DNA of 45,026 nt from Clostridiales bacterium UBA5888. Its GTDB lineage: Bacteria; Bacillota; Clostridia; Oscillospirales; Oscillospiraceae. The notes beneath the pieces are model-generated. The model ran no database searches, was not told where the DNA came from, and worked only from the letters and a program-made list of their open reading frames with translations. Shown here piece by piece: positions 1 to 7,376 of the stretch (position 1 is its first letter; every line of letters begins with the position of its first letter). The position numbers and the translations under genes were made by a program. The stretch spans positions 1,438 through 46,463 of the forward strand of contig DJEW01000040.1 of NCBI GenBank assembly GCA_002431965.1, given 5' to 3'.

Positions 1-696
1 GCATTCTCAAAGTCAAAGTCATCTACTTATGACAGCAGCAAGCAAATCCGCGCCAACAGCAGCGTGAAGTATGATCTGATCGGCAAGCTGGTCGGAGAAA
101 CCGGTTTGACACGAAAAGCAGTTGTTGCAATTCTGACCGGCATTGAGAAATCCGTTTTTGAGCAGTTCAAATTCAATCCGGAAGAGTTCATTATCAAAGC
201 AGCCGCCTTGATCAATGATGAAAAAGCAACTGCAATCATTCAGCACATCACCTACAATGTGCTGGATGAACATTACGACACGGACATCTTTACCGAACCG
301 ACCATCAAGGGTAAGCTCGGAACGAATGCGATGAAAGCACAGCGGCATCTGTATGATCATATCGTGTATGATTCCACAAACGAGCGCGATTTTGCGACCG
401 ATCTGGACACCAACACAGACGTTGCGGTTTATGTGAAGCTGCCGGACAGCTTCTATATCGCAACACCGGTTGGACATTATAACCCGGACTGGGCGATTGC
501 TTTCTATGAAGGTACCGTCAAGCATATTTACTTTGTTGCCGAGACAAAAGGCTCTATGTCCTCTATGCAGCTCCGGCTCATTGAGGAATCCAAAATCCAC
601 TGTGCAAGAGAGCATTTCAAAGCAATCAGCAACGGAAATGTGGTTTATGATGTGGTGGATAGCTATCAATCCTTGCTGGAAAAGGTAATGAAATAG
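1..696 (+). CDS. Type III restriction enzyme, Res subunit (3' end only)
   Basis: The reading frame is open from the first base, so the gene starts left of the window and only the last 231 codons are here. The C-terminal nuclease domain is well preserved: a PVGHYNPDWAI stretch followed about 20 residues later by FVAETKG makes a PD-(D/E)xK active site, and the conserved MSSMQLR and HCAREHF blocks follow. Known Res proteins combine an N-terminal SF2 helicase with this nuclease and act with a Mod methyltransferase, cutting DNA after ATP-driven communication between two inversely oriented sites. The mod gene would be expected upstream, outside the window. Base composition is visibly less GC-rich than the chromosomal genes to the right, which fits an acquired defence island. 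The family assignment is firm; whether the gene is complete and active cannot be judged. Confidence 0.9.
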   Translation, partial: AFSKSKSSTYDSSKQIRANSSVKYDLIGKLVGETGLTRKAVVAILTGIEKSVFEQFKFNPEEFIIKAAALINDEKATAIIQHITYNVLDEHYDTDIFTEPTIKGKLGTNAMKAQRHLYDHIVYDSTNERDFATDLDTNTDVAVYVKLPDSFYIATPVGHYNPDWAIAFYEGTVKHIYFVAETKGSMSSMQLRLIEESKIHCAREHFKAISNGNVVYDVVDSYQSLLEKVMK

Positions 697-718
697 GTAC
701 GCGCTTGCTTCAACTTCC

Positions 719-752
719 AAAAAATGCGGCAGCCTGTTGAAAGGCTGCCGCA
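719..752 (-). terminator. Rho-independent terminator reading leftwards
   Basis: A perfect 11-bp stem pairs 725-735 with 742-752 around a 6-base loop. Read on the minus strand it is followed by six U residues (A run 719-724), so it ends transcripts coming from the rsmE side. On the plus strand there is no T tract after the stem. Confidence 0.7.
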
Positions 753-771
753 GACAGTAAAACCGGAATCG

Positions 772-1029
772 TTACGCGCGCTCTTTGAAGGAAACTGAAT
801 CAATTTGGAGATGGGTTTTCTGATGCCGTGAGATAGAAAGAGCAAGGATATATTGTGCAGTGCTTCCATCGTCTTTTGTGCATTGAAACACTATCTCGCC
901 TGTTCCATCATTCAAAGCAATTATGTGAAGCCCTGCAATATTTTCCAGGGCATTGTGGTAATCGCTCGCAAAAGTCTCAGGTTCCGAAACAATCGTCCAT
1001 CTTTGCTGCCGTGTATCTGCGCCGGTCGC
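772..1029 (-). pseudogene. 5'-truncated coding remnant, in frame behind the rsmE stop
   Basis: Directly after the rsmE stop codon (TGA, 1030-1032) the same minus-strand frame stays open for 85 codons to a TAA at 772-774. The peptide (…RWTIVSEPETFASDYHNALE… to …QIDSVSFKERA) looks like real protein, with a balanced composition, and the DNA is lower in GC than rsmE. I see no ATG in the frame and no ribosome site, so this appears to be the 3' end of a foreign gene whose front was lost where the accessory segment joins rsmE, at roughly 1015-1029. I do not recognise the family. It could alternatively be a chance open frame, but its length and composition argue against that. Confidence 0.45.
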
Positions 1030-1761
1030 TCACGCCAGATTTCCCGTTGCGTACATCGCCGCCGTCAGCGCCACGACCGGCGCAGTCTCGCAGCGGAGTA
1101 TACGCTCGCCCATGGAGCAGATGTGCATCCCCACTATCTTTGCCAGTTCTGCCTCGAACGGCGCAAAGCCGCCCTCCGGACCTGTAATTATCGCGGCAGT
1201 TCCGGCGGTCCTGTTCGCCTCAAGCACGTCGTTCAGCGCCTCGCGCTCCCCCGTCTCGTACATGAAGAGCCCCACGTCCTTTTTCACCGCCGTGTCGAAA
1301 GCGTCCGCCAGCTCGCCCGCCCAGCCGACCTGCGGGATAATGCCGCGCCCGGACTGCTTTGCCGCCTCCTCGGCAATACGCTGCCAGCGCTCCAGCTTCT
1401 TTTCCTCGTTGCCGAGCTTTGCGATGCAGCGGGAGGAGGAGAAAAACAGTATCTCATACGCACCTGCCTCGACGCACTTCTGGATGATATAATCGGTCTT
1501 GTCGCCTTTGGGCAGCCCGCAAAGCACCGTCACCTTGATGTTCGGCTCTGCCGGGCAGCGCACGACCTCTATGACCTCCGCCTCCACCTGCTCCTTGTCC
1601 GCCCTGACAAGGCGGCATTTATAGTCCGTCCCCTGACCGTCGCAGATTATCATATCCTCGCCCGGGCGCATACGCAGCACGTGCACATGCTCCGCGTCCC
1701 GCCCGCGCATTATTGCCATACCGCCGAGTATATTTGTTCCCGCCATAAAGAATCTGGGCAT
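1030..1761 (-). CDS. rsmE: 16S rRNA (uracil-1498-N3)-methyltransferase RsmE
   Basis: The 243-residue protein has the usual RsmE length and layout: an N-terminal PUA-like RNA-binding part beginning MPRFF, and a C-terminal SPOUT methyltransferase fold. The family blocks GLPKGDKTDYIIQKCVEAG, the GPEGGF loop near residue 193 and LRCETAP near 224, which form the knotted SAM-binding site, are all present. RsmE methylates N3 of U1498 in helix 44 of the 30S subunit. The ATG at 1761 has a GGAGGG site about 10 bases upstream. Its 3' end is the border of the low-GC accessory segment, and the frame continues as a remnant past the stop. The first six residues and the last blocks are intact, so the enzyme looks complete. 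Confidence 0.93.
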   Translation of the reverse strand: MPRFFMAGTNILGGMAIMRGRDAEHVHVLRMRPGEDMIICDGQGTDYKCRLVRADKEQVEAEVIEVVRCPAEPNIKVTVLCGLPKGDKTDYIIQKCVEAGAYEILFFSSSRCIAKLGNEEKKLERWQRIAEEAAKQSGRGIIPQVGWAGELADAFDTAVKKDVGLFMYETGEREALNDVLEANRTAGTAAIITGPEGGFAPFEAELAKIVGMHICSMGERILRCETAPVVALTAAMYATGNLA

Positions 1762-1885
1762 GATCCGTCCCTCCGCAGCGTCGCTGTCTGCATTTTATAG
1801 AGTAGTCTGTACTGGTATTATCGCACAGTTTTCACATCTTTTCAACCCCCGGCATAGAATACGGCGAGGATACGAGGTGTTTTCA

Positions 1886-2038
1886 ATGGAACGCGACTAT
1901 AAAAAAGAGCTTGCGGACTTTGAGACCGTGTGGAAGCGCGTCTCCGGCGAGCGCGGCAGGATCCCCGAGGGGATAAAGCTCATGCCGCGCCGCGAGACGA
2001 AGAGCGCCGCCGTGCGCTACGGCAGGCGCCGCCCGTAA
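1886..2038 (+). CDS. Small basic protein of 50 residues
   Basis: The ATG at 1886 is preceded by a purine-rich GAGGAT/CGAGG site and opens a 50-codon frame ending in TAA just before a strong terminator. The product is charged: an acidic and aromatic front (MERDYKKELADFETVWKRVSGE) and an Arg/Lys-rich tail ending GRRRP. No membrane segment, signal peptide or metal-binding cysteines are seen. I do not recognise a named family. The isolated position between rsmE and an AAA+ gene, with its own terminator, suggests a monocistronic unit. A longer frame upstream from 1760 lacks a ribosome site and is less likely to be the true start. Confidence 0.55.
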   Translation: MERDYKKELADFETVWKRVSGERGRIPEGIKLMPRRETKSAAVRYGRRRP

Positions 2039-2057
2039 GCCGGTATTATGCAGGAAG

Positions 2058-2098
2058 ATCAGACCGGGTGATGTTTTGTCTTGACCCGGTCTGATTTT
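2058..2098 (+). terminator. Terminator of the 50-residue gene
   Basis: A perfect 12-bp stem (2058-2069 with 2084-2095) is closed by a 14-base loop and followed by TTTTGT. It stands 20 bases past the stop codon of the small gene. Its right arm also contains the -35 element of the next promoter. Confidence 0.8.
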
Positions 2099-2108
2099 GT
2101 AATATAAT
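2081..2108 (+). promoter_or_regulatory. Sigma-A promoter of the AAA+ ATPase gene
   Basis: TTGACC (2081-2086), a 16-base spacer and TATAAT (2103-2108) precede the ATG at 2184. The -35 box lies inside the descending arm of the preceding terminator, so termination and initiation signals overlap physically. Confidence 0.7.
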
Positions 2109-2183
2109 AGTTGCAGTATATACCCACGATTGACAAGAGCACGCACGGTTTTGCAAATCGTGGCACTAAGGAGACATGCCGTT

Positions 2184-3647
2184 ATGCCGACAACCTGGAG
2201 CCGTTCCCCGGAGGATTTCCACAAAATATATTCCGCGAACACCGATGCCTTTTACCGTTCCGGCAGCTATGCCTTCGCCAGGGAGCTGGACAGCTTCATG
2301 ACAAGCTGCGCATTGCAGCTGTGGAGCCGCGGCAGCGGCATCACCCAGCGCCACGCCGACCTCGCCAACGAGATATACTCCCGCAATCAGCCGCGCCCCG
2401 GTTGGATGCTCTGGGGGCTGACAAGCTCCGTGTGCGCCAGCGACGAGTTCATGCCGCCGCTCTTTTTCTGGACTCTCGCCGAGGATGACGCCAAACGCGG
2501 CACGCAGATCTCCCGCACATTCATCCGCATGTTCACCAACATAATGCTCTATCTTGCAGCGGCGGACGATGAGGTGACGCTTGCCGAGGCGGAGTACATA
2601 ACCGAGGGCATAGACCGGCTCTCCGCCATATGCGATGCCAGCGGCGTCGGACGCGGGCAGGAGGGTCTTGATCCGATGGACTATGTCACAAGCGGCGCGC
2701 CGCCCTTTACTGAAAAGCATATCCCCGCCGCGCCGAACGCCGCGCCGCAGACCGCCTCCGGCGGAAAGGAAGCGCCGGCAGCGCAGGGCGAGACGGAGAA
2801 GCCCGATTTTGACGGGCTTATGGCGCAGCTTGACGCCCTTGTCGGGCTTGAGAATGTGAAAAAGGACGTCAAAAGCCTCATCAACCTTGTCAAGGTGCGC
2901 AGGCTCCGCGCGCAAAACGACCTGCCCGTCCCCCCGATGAGCCTGCACATGGTGTTCCTCGGCAACCCCGGCACAGGCAAAACGACGGTCGCGCGCCTGA
3001 TAAGCGGGCTGTACGCTTCCATCGGCGTGCTCAGCCGAGGTCAGCTCGTCGAAGTTGACCGGTCGGGGCTTGTCGCGGGCTATGTCGGGCAGACCGCGCT
3101 CAAGACGCAGGAGGTCATACAGTCCGCCCTTGGCGGGGTGCTGTTCATAGACGAGGCATACTCGCTCTCCTCCGGCGGCGATAACGACTTCGGGCGTGAA
3201 GCGATAGAGACGATACTCAAGGCGATGGAGGATCACCGCGACGATCTCATCGTCGTCGTCGCGGGGTATACCGAGCCTATGGAGCAGTTCATGAACTCAA
3301 ACCCCGGGCTTGAGTCGCGCTTCAACAAACGCTTCTTCTTTCCCGACTATAACGGCGAGCAGCTCATGGAGATTTTCCACGCGCAGTGCAGAAAAAACAG
3401 CTACACTCTCACGCCGGAGGCGGAGCAGGAGGCGAAGAAGCTCTTTGACAGGCTCTACGCCGAGCGTGACGGGAACTTCGGCAACGGGCGCGACGTGCGC
3501 AACCGCTTTGAAGACATGATCATCCGTCAGTCCAACCGCGTTGCGCAGATGGACGCCCCAACAAAAGAAGATCTCACCGCCATCCTGCCGCAGGATCTGC
3601 GCGGCGAGGACGATGCGCCCGCCGCAGAGACAGGCGCGGACAAGTAG
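2184..3647 (+). CDS. AAA+ ATPase of the CbxX/SpoVK type with TerB-like N-domain
   Basis: The product (487 residues) has two parts. Residues 1 to about 160 are helical and end in a segment rich in acidic residues (LYLAAADDEVTLAEAEYI) that resembles TerB-like domains. After a Pro/Ala-rich linker (about 175-205) comes one AAA+ module with Walker A GNPGTGKTT at 260-268, Walker B VLFIDEA with D323/E324, and an SRF arginine finger at R379. The module matches the CbxX/CfxQ/SpoVK family, hexameric remodelling ATPases. The ATG at 2184 is chosen because AAGGAG sits 10 bases upstream; an in-frame TTG at 2130 would add 18 residues but has no good site. The gene stands alone between its own promoter and a terminator. 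The remodelled substrate is unknown. Confidence 0.85.
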   Translation: MPTTWSRSPEDFHKIYSANTDAFYRSGSYAFARELDSFMTSCALQLWSRGSGITQRHADLANEIYSRNQPRPGWMLWGLTSSVCASDEFMPPLFFWTLAEDDAKRGTQISRTFIRMFTNIMLYLAAADDEVTLAEAEYITEGIDRLSAICDASGVGRGQEGLDPMDYVTSGAPPFTEKHIPAAPNAAPQTASGGKEAPAAQGETEKPDFDGLMAQLDALVGLENVKKDVKSLINLVKVRRLRAQNDLPVPPMSLHMVFLGNPGTGKTTVARLISGLYASIGVLSRGQLVEVDRSGLVAGYVGQTALKTQEVIQSALGGVLFIDEAYSLSSGGDNDFGREAIETILKAMEDHRDDLIVVVAGYTEPMEQFMNSNPGLESRFNKRFFFPDYNGEQLMEIFHAQCRKNSYTLTPEAEQEAKKLFDRLYAERDGNFGNGRDVRNRFEDMIIRQSNRVAQMDAPTKEDLTAILPQDLRGEDDAPAAETGADK

Positions 3648-3671
3648 CCCTCTCCTATATTGACGATATTG

Positions 3672-3707
3672 AAAATCTCGCTTCCCACAGCCGGGAAGCG
3701 AGATTTT
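3672..3707. terminator. Bidirectional terminator between convergent genes
   Basis: A perfect 15-bp stem (3672-3686 with 3693-3707) with a 6-base loop has A residues on the left flank and T residues on the right. It can end both the AAA+ gene (plus) and the oad operon (minus). Confidence 0.85.
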
Positions 3708-3729
3708 TGAATGTAAAGCCGGATCCTTC

Positions 3730-4953
3730 TCAGCCGCCGAAGACGGAGAGGAGGAAGCCTGCGGCGATCGCAGAGCCGATGACGCCGGCAACGTTGGGGC
3801 CCATGGCGTGCATGAGCAGGAAGTTTGTCTTGTTGTACCTGCGCCCCACATCCTGGGATACGCGCGCCGCCATAGGCACGGCGGACACGCCGGCAGAGCC
3901 GATCAGCGGGTTTATCTTCTTGCCCGAGCCATAGTACATTGCGATGCCGCCCAGCAGCCCGCCGACCGTGGAGATGCAGAACGCAACAAGCCCGAGAATG
4001 ATGATGTAAATGGTCTGAAGCTGGATGAAGTTGTCGCCCGTCATCGTCGCGCCGACGGAGGTCGCAAGGAAGATGGTGACGATATTCATCAGCGCGTTCT
4101 GCGCCGTGTCGGAGAGGCGGTCGGTCACGCCGGTCTCGCGGAAGAGGTTGCCCAGCATCAGGCAGCCCACCAGCGGCGCGGTCGAGGGAAGCAGGAGGAT
4201 GACGAAGGTCGCCACAACTATCGGGAAGATGATCTTCTCCGTCTTGCTGACCTCGCGCGTCTGCTCCATCTTCACCCTGCGCATTTCATCCGTCGTCAGA
4301 AGCTTCATGAGCGGCGGCTGGATGAGCGGGATGAGCGCCATATACGAATACGCCGCGATAGCTATCGGTCCGAGCAGCTCCGGCGCGAGCTTTGTCGTCA
4401 GGTAGATGGCGGTAGGCCCGTCCGCGCCGCCGATTATGCCGATGGACGCCGCCTGAGGTCCGGTGAAGCCGAGCATCACGGCGCCCAGGAACGCCACAAA
4501 CACACCCAGCTGAGCCGCCGCGCCCAGCAGCAGGCTCTTGGGGTTGGAGAGCAGCGGACCGAAGTCCGTCATCGCGCCCACGCCCATGAAGATGAGCGAC
4601 GGGTAGATGCCCGCTTTAACGCCGATGTAGAAAAAGTCCAGCAGCCCGGCGTTGCTCATAATATAGCCGTAGCTGTGGTAGTACGGGCTGGAGCTGTCAA
4701 GAAACTGCGACCACAGCTCAGGGTGGTAAAGGGCGTTTTCGCCCATGCCGATAAAGTAGCTGAGGTTGGAGAGAAGGCAGCCGAACGCGATGCCGCACAG
4801 CAGCAGCGGCTCGAACTTCTTTGCGATGCCCAGATACAAAAGCACAAAGGCGATGAGTATCATGACGAGGTTCTTCCAGCCGCCGGCGGTCGTAAAGAAC
4901 GCGGCAAAGCCGGATTCCAGCGCCAGATCCCGGAGAGTACCGAGTATATCCAT
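3730..4953 (-). CDS. oadB: Na+-pumping decarboxylase beta subunit OadB
   Basis: This 407-residue polytopic protein is the membrane subunit of Na+-translocating biotin-dependent decarboxylases. In the family it decarboxylates carboxybiotin and couples this to export of Na+. The key GIIGGADGPTAIYL segment (near residue 190), which carries the essential Asp of the Na+ pathway, and the C-terminal MHAMGPNVAGVIGSA block are intact. About ten hydrophobic segments are visible. It is the last gene of a four-gene leftward operon, 12 bases after the biotin carrier gene. The same family serves methylmalonyl-CoA and glutaconyl-CoA decarboxylases; the OadA-type partner in this operon points to oxaloacetate as substrate. 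Confidence 0.93.
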   Translation of the reverse strand: MDILGTLRDLALESGFAAFFTTAGGWKNLVMILIAFVLLYLGIAKKFEPLLLCGIAFGCLLSNLSYFIGMGENALYHPELWSQFLDSSSPYYHSYGYIMSNAGLLDFFYIGVKAGIYPSLIFMGVGAMTDFGPLLSNPKSLLLGAAAQLGVFVAFLGAVMLGFTGPQAASIGIIGGADGPTAIYLTTKLAPELLGPIAIAAYSYMALIPLIQPPLMKLLTTDEMRRVKMEQTREVSKTEKIIFPIVVATFVILLLPSTAPLVGCLMLGNLFRETGVTDRLSDTAQNALMNIVTIFLATSVGATMTGDNFIQLQTIYIIILGLVAFCISTVGGLLGGIAMYYGSGKKINPLIGSAGVSAVPMAARVSQDVGRRYNKTNFLLMHAMGPNVAGVIGSAIAAGFLLSVFGG

Positions 4954-4965
4954 AGGTCTCCTCCC

Positions 4966-5364
4966 TTATGCCAGAATGACGAGGGGAGAGCCGGTCTCGA
5001 CCACGGCGCCCTTGGTCACGACGATCTGCGCGACCGTGCCGGCGCGCGGGGCAACAACGTCGTTCTCCATCTTCATTGCTTCGAGAACTATAAGGGTGTC
5101 GCCCTCCTTGACGGTCTGTCCCTGAGCGACGTTTATCTTGAGGATGTTGCCGGGCATGGGGCTCTTGACGACGTCTCCGGCTGCCATGGGCGCGGCGGCG
5201 GCCGGCGCGGCAGGAGCGGCAGGCGCGGCAGCAGGAACGACGGCAGGTGCGGCGGCAGGCGCGGCGGCAGGTGCGGCAAGGGCGTACTCGTCCACGAGCA
5301 TCGCGCTGCCCTCTTCCACCTCGACCTCATATACGCGGTTATTGAGAGTGACTTTATATTTCAT
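4966..5364 (-). CDS. Biotin carboxyl carrier protein of the decarboxylase
   Basis: The 132-residue protein has a short N-terminal stretch (about 1-28), a flexible Ala/Pro linker (about 29-62) and a biotinyl domain (63-132). The biotinylation motif EAMKM places the modified lysine at K98. It would shuttle carboxybiotin between the OadA carboxyltransferase and OadB. In classical OadA the biotin domain is fused to the alpha chain; here it is a separate protein. Its ATG overlaps the oadG stop by one base (TAATG), which indicates translational coupling. The 3' neighbour oadB starts 12 bases on. Confidence 0.92.
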   Translation of the reverse strand: MKYKVTLNNRVYEVEVEEGSAMLVDEYALAAPAAAPAAAPAVVPAAAPAAPAAPAAAAPMAAGDVVKSPMPGNILKINVAQGQTVKEGDTLIVLEAMKMENDVVAPRAGTVAQIVVTKGAVVETGSPLVILA

Positions 5365-5699
5365 TATTCCTTGACCTCCTTGATGGAAATGAAGCGGAGC
5401 TGATTGAGCGGCTTGCCGAGCGTATCGGCGACGATCGCCATGATCATTGCGGCGTCTCTGGGGTCTGTATCGTAGAGCTTGAGCTCGCCGGCAGTGCCGT
5501 GCGCCTCGGGCTTTTTCACCTCAGCGGCGGCAGGCGCGGACGGAGCGGCTGGAGCGGCTGCCGCGTTCTTCTTTGCAATGAAGAACCTGCTCATCAATAT
5601 GACGACCAGCATCAGCAATATAAGCCCTATAAAGACCACGAGGTATCCCAGCAGCGCCGTTACGGCGGCGGTGGAGAGAGAAATATTGACCATATCCAT
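5364..5699 (-). CDS. oadG: Na+-pumping decarboxylase gamma subunit (OadG-like)
   Basis: This 111-residue protein has one membrane helix near the N-terminus (about 15-40, LLGYLVVFIGLILLMLVVIL), then an Ala/Pro linker and a C-terminal part. That is the usual shape of the OadG/sodium-pump gamma chain, which anchors and assembles the complex. The C-terminal stretch DPRDAAMIMAIVADTLGKPLNQLRF resembles tails found in gut Clostridia versions. ATG 5699 has AGGAGG 9 bases upstream, directly behind the oadA stop. The short, poorly conserved family makes the call rest partly on the operon context. Confidence 0.82.
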   Translation of the reverse strand: MDMVNISLSTAAVTALLGYLVVFIGLILLMLVVILMSRFFIAKKNAAAAPAAPSAPAAAEVKKPEAHGTAGELKLYDTDPRDAAMIMAIVADTLGKPLNQLRFISIKEVKE

Positions 5700-5713
5700 A
5701 ATAAGCAGCCTCC

Positions 5714-7096
5714 TCAGAGCGCCTCGATGGAGTAGCGCACCTTTTTCTCTTCCTTTGCCCTGCGCTCTTCAAAAAACTTCTCCGCGACGGAGGGGAAGGC
5801 GATGTAGGAGAGCACGTCCTCCTCGCACCTTGCGGTATTGCCGAGCTTTTCGGCGGCCTTTTCATAGGTGTCGGTGGGCAGGGTGTCGGCGTAGCGTCCC
5901 TCGATGGGCTTTTCATCGCCGAGTATCTTCGCGCGGACCTCCGGGTCGATGGGAGCTGGAGTGCGCCCATACTCGCCGCGGCAATAGGCCTTCAGCTCCG
6001 CGCCGACATTCTTATAGCGCTCGCCAGCGAGGACGTTCTGCACCGCCTGCGTGCCGACGAGCTGGCTCGTCGGGGTGACAAGCGGGGGATAGCCCATATC
6101 CTTGCGCACGGCGGGCGTCTCCTTGAGCGCCGCGTCAAACTTGTCCAGCGCGTTGAGGCTCTTGAGCTGGCTGAGGAGGTTGGAGAGCATGCCGCCGGGG
6201 ATCTGGTAGTTGAGGCACTGGGTGTCCGTTCCCATGGAGATGGGATTGAGCGTGCCGTCCTTTATATACTCGTTGCGGATGGGCTTGAAGTAGTCCGCGA
6301 TCTTATAAAGCGTGGGCTGGTCGAGATCGACCTCATAGCCAAGCTCCCTGAGCGCGTAGGCGAGCGTCTCGGTCGCAGGCTGCGACGTGCCGCCGGAGAA
6401 CGGGGAAATCGCGGTGTCGATAACGTCCGCGCCCGCCTCTATGCCCTTGAGATAGGTCATGTATGCAAGACCGGTGGTGCAGTGGGTGTGCATCACGACG
6501 GGCAGGTCGACCGCGTCCTTTATCGCGGCGACGAGGTCATACGCCGCAGCGGGGGTGAGTATGCCCGCCATGTCCTTTATGCAGATAGAGCCGACGCCCA
6601 TCTGCGCAAGCTCCCTGACCATCTCGACGTACTTCTCGCGGGTGTGAACGGGGCTGGTGGTGTAGGATATTGTGCCGGAGGCGATAGCGCCGGACTTCAC
6701 GGTCTCCTCAATGGCGACCTTGAGGTTGTTGACGTCGTTGAGCGCGTCAAAGATACGGATGATGTCAATGCCGTTTCTGACGGATGCGCGCACAAAGCGG
6801 CGGACAATGTCGTCGGGGTAGTGCTTGTAGCCGAGGATGTTCTGCCCGCGCAGCAGCATCTGCAGCTTCGTGTTGGGCATTTTTGCGCGGATCTTGCGCA
6901 GGCGCTCCCACGGATCCTCCCCCAGAAAGCGCAGGCACACGTCAAACGTCGCCCCGCCCCAGCACTCGGCGGAATAGTACCCCGCCTTGTCCATCGTTCC
7001 GAGGATCGGCTCCATCTTCTCATACGGCAGTCTCGTGGCGATCAGCGACTGGCTCGCATCGCGCAGCACGGTTTCGGTAAACTGTACTTTCTTCAT
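5714..7096 (-). CDS. oadA: Oxaloacetate decarboxylase alpha subunit (carboxyltransferase)
   Basis: The 460-residue protein contains the carboxyltransferase TIM barrel of the OadA/pyruvate carboxylase-B family: LRDASQSL near the start, the CIKDMAG segment with the carboxylated or catalytic lysine, the metal-binding MHTHCTTG segment, and SPFSGGTSQP. It moves CO2 from oxaloacetate to biotin, giving pyruvate. It lacks the C-terminal biotin domain of full-length OadA, which is supplied by the separate carrier gene. ATG 7096 is favoured, with GGAGGAG just upstream; a TTG at 7114 would swallow that site. As first gene of the operon it sets the reaction: energy from decarboxylation is kept as a Na+ gradient. 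A transcarboxylase role cannot be excluded. Confidence 0.92.
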   Translation of the reverse strand: MKKVQFTETVLRDASQSLIATRLPYEKMEPILGTMDKAGYYSAECWGGATFDVCLRFLGEDPWERLRKIRAKMPNTKLQMLLRGQNILGYKHYPDDIVRRFVRASVRNGIDIIRIFDALNDVNNLKVAIEETVKSGAIASGTISYTTSPVHTREKYVEMVRELAQMGVGSICIKDMAGILTPAAAYDLVAAIKDAVDLPVVMHTHCTTGLAYMTYLKGIEAGADVIDTAISPFSGGTSQPATETLAYALRELGYEVDLDQPTLYKIADYFKPIRNEYIKDGTLNPISMGTDTQCLNYQIPGGMLSNLLSQLKSLNALDKFDAALKETPAVRKDMGYPPLVTPTSQLVGTQAVQNVLAGERYKNVGAELKAYCRGEYGRTPAPIDPEVRAKILGDEKPIEGRYADTLPTDTYEKAAEKLGNTARCEEDVLSYIAFPSVAEKFFEERRAKEEKKVRYSIEAL

Positions 7097-7175
7097 GTCT
7101 CCTCCATTATCCAAATAATTTGCATGGTTTTCTGCATGCTTTTGCCTGATGCTGTATCAAAAAGCGATTGTTTGT

Positions 7176-7181
7176 ATTATA
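7176..7181 (-). promoter_or_regulatory. Likely -10 box of the oad operon
   Basis: TATAAT is found on the minus strand 80 bases upstream of the oadA ATG in an AT-rich gap. No convincing -35 box stands 16-18 bases before it, so the promoter may need an activator or lie elsewhere. Confidence 0.35.
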
Positions 7182-7317
7182 ACATTATTAAAAAAGCAAT
7201 GCTATATCGCAAATAAAATTCTGGGAAATGAATAATAAAAGGGAGAAAAAAGCCGGATAAACCGGGAATAATTTGTGCAAAAGAACGGCGGGGATGCCGC
7301 AGCTTGTGCATCGTCCG

Positions 7318-7353
7318 AAAAAACACGTCAGGCGGGTCAGAAGACCCGCCTGA
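7318..7353 (-). terminator. Terminator of the GH25 gene
   Basis: An 11-bp perfect stem (7328-7338 with 7343-7353) is followed on the minus strand by CGTG and a run of six T. It lies 24 bases past the muramidase stop. Confidence 0.75.
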
Positions 7354-7376
7354 TATGCTTATTCCTGCTTATTCAC

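Noticed and set aside
1030..1032. TGA of rsmE read as an amino acid to give a longer fusion
   Set aside because: RsmE is already full length, and TGA serves as a normal stop elsewhere in the window, for example at 16727-16729 and 19716-19718.
3808..5403. 531-codon plus-strand frame
   Set aside because: Antisense shadow of the oad operon; the opposite strand has clear oadB and biotin-carrier motifs.
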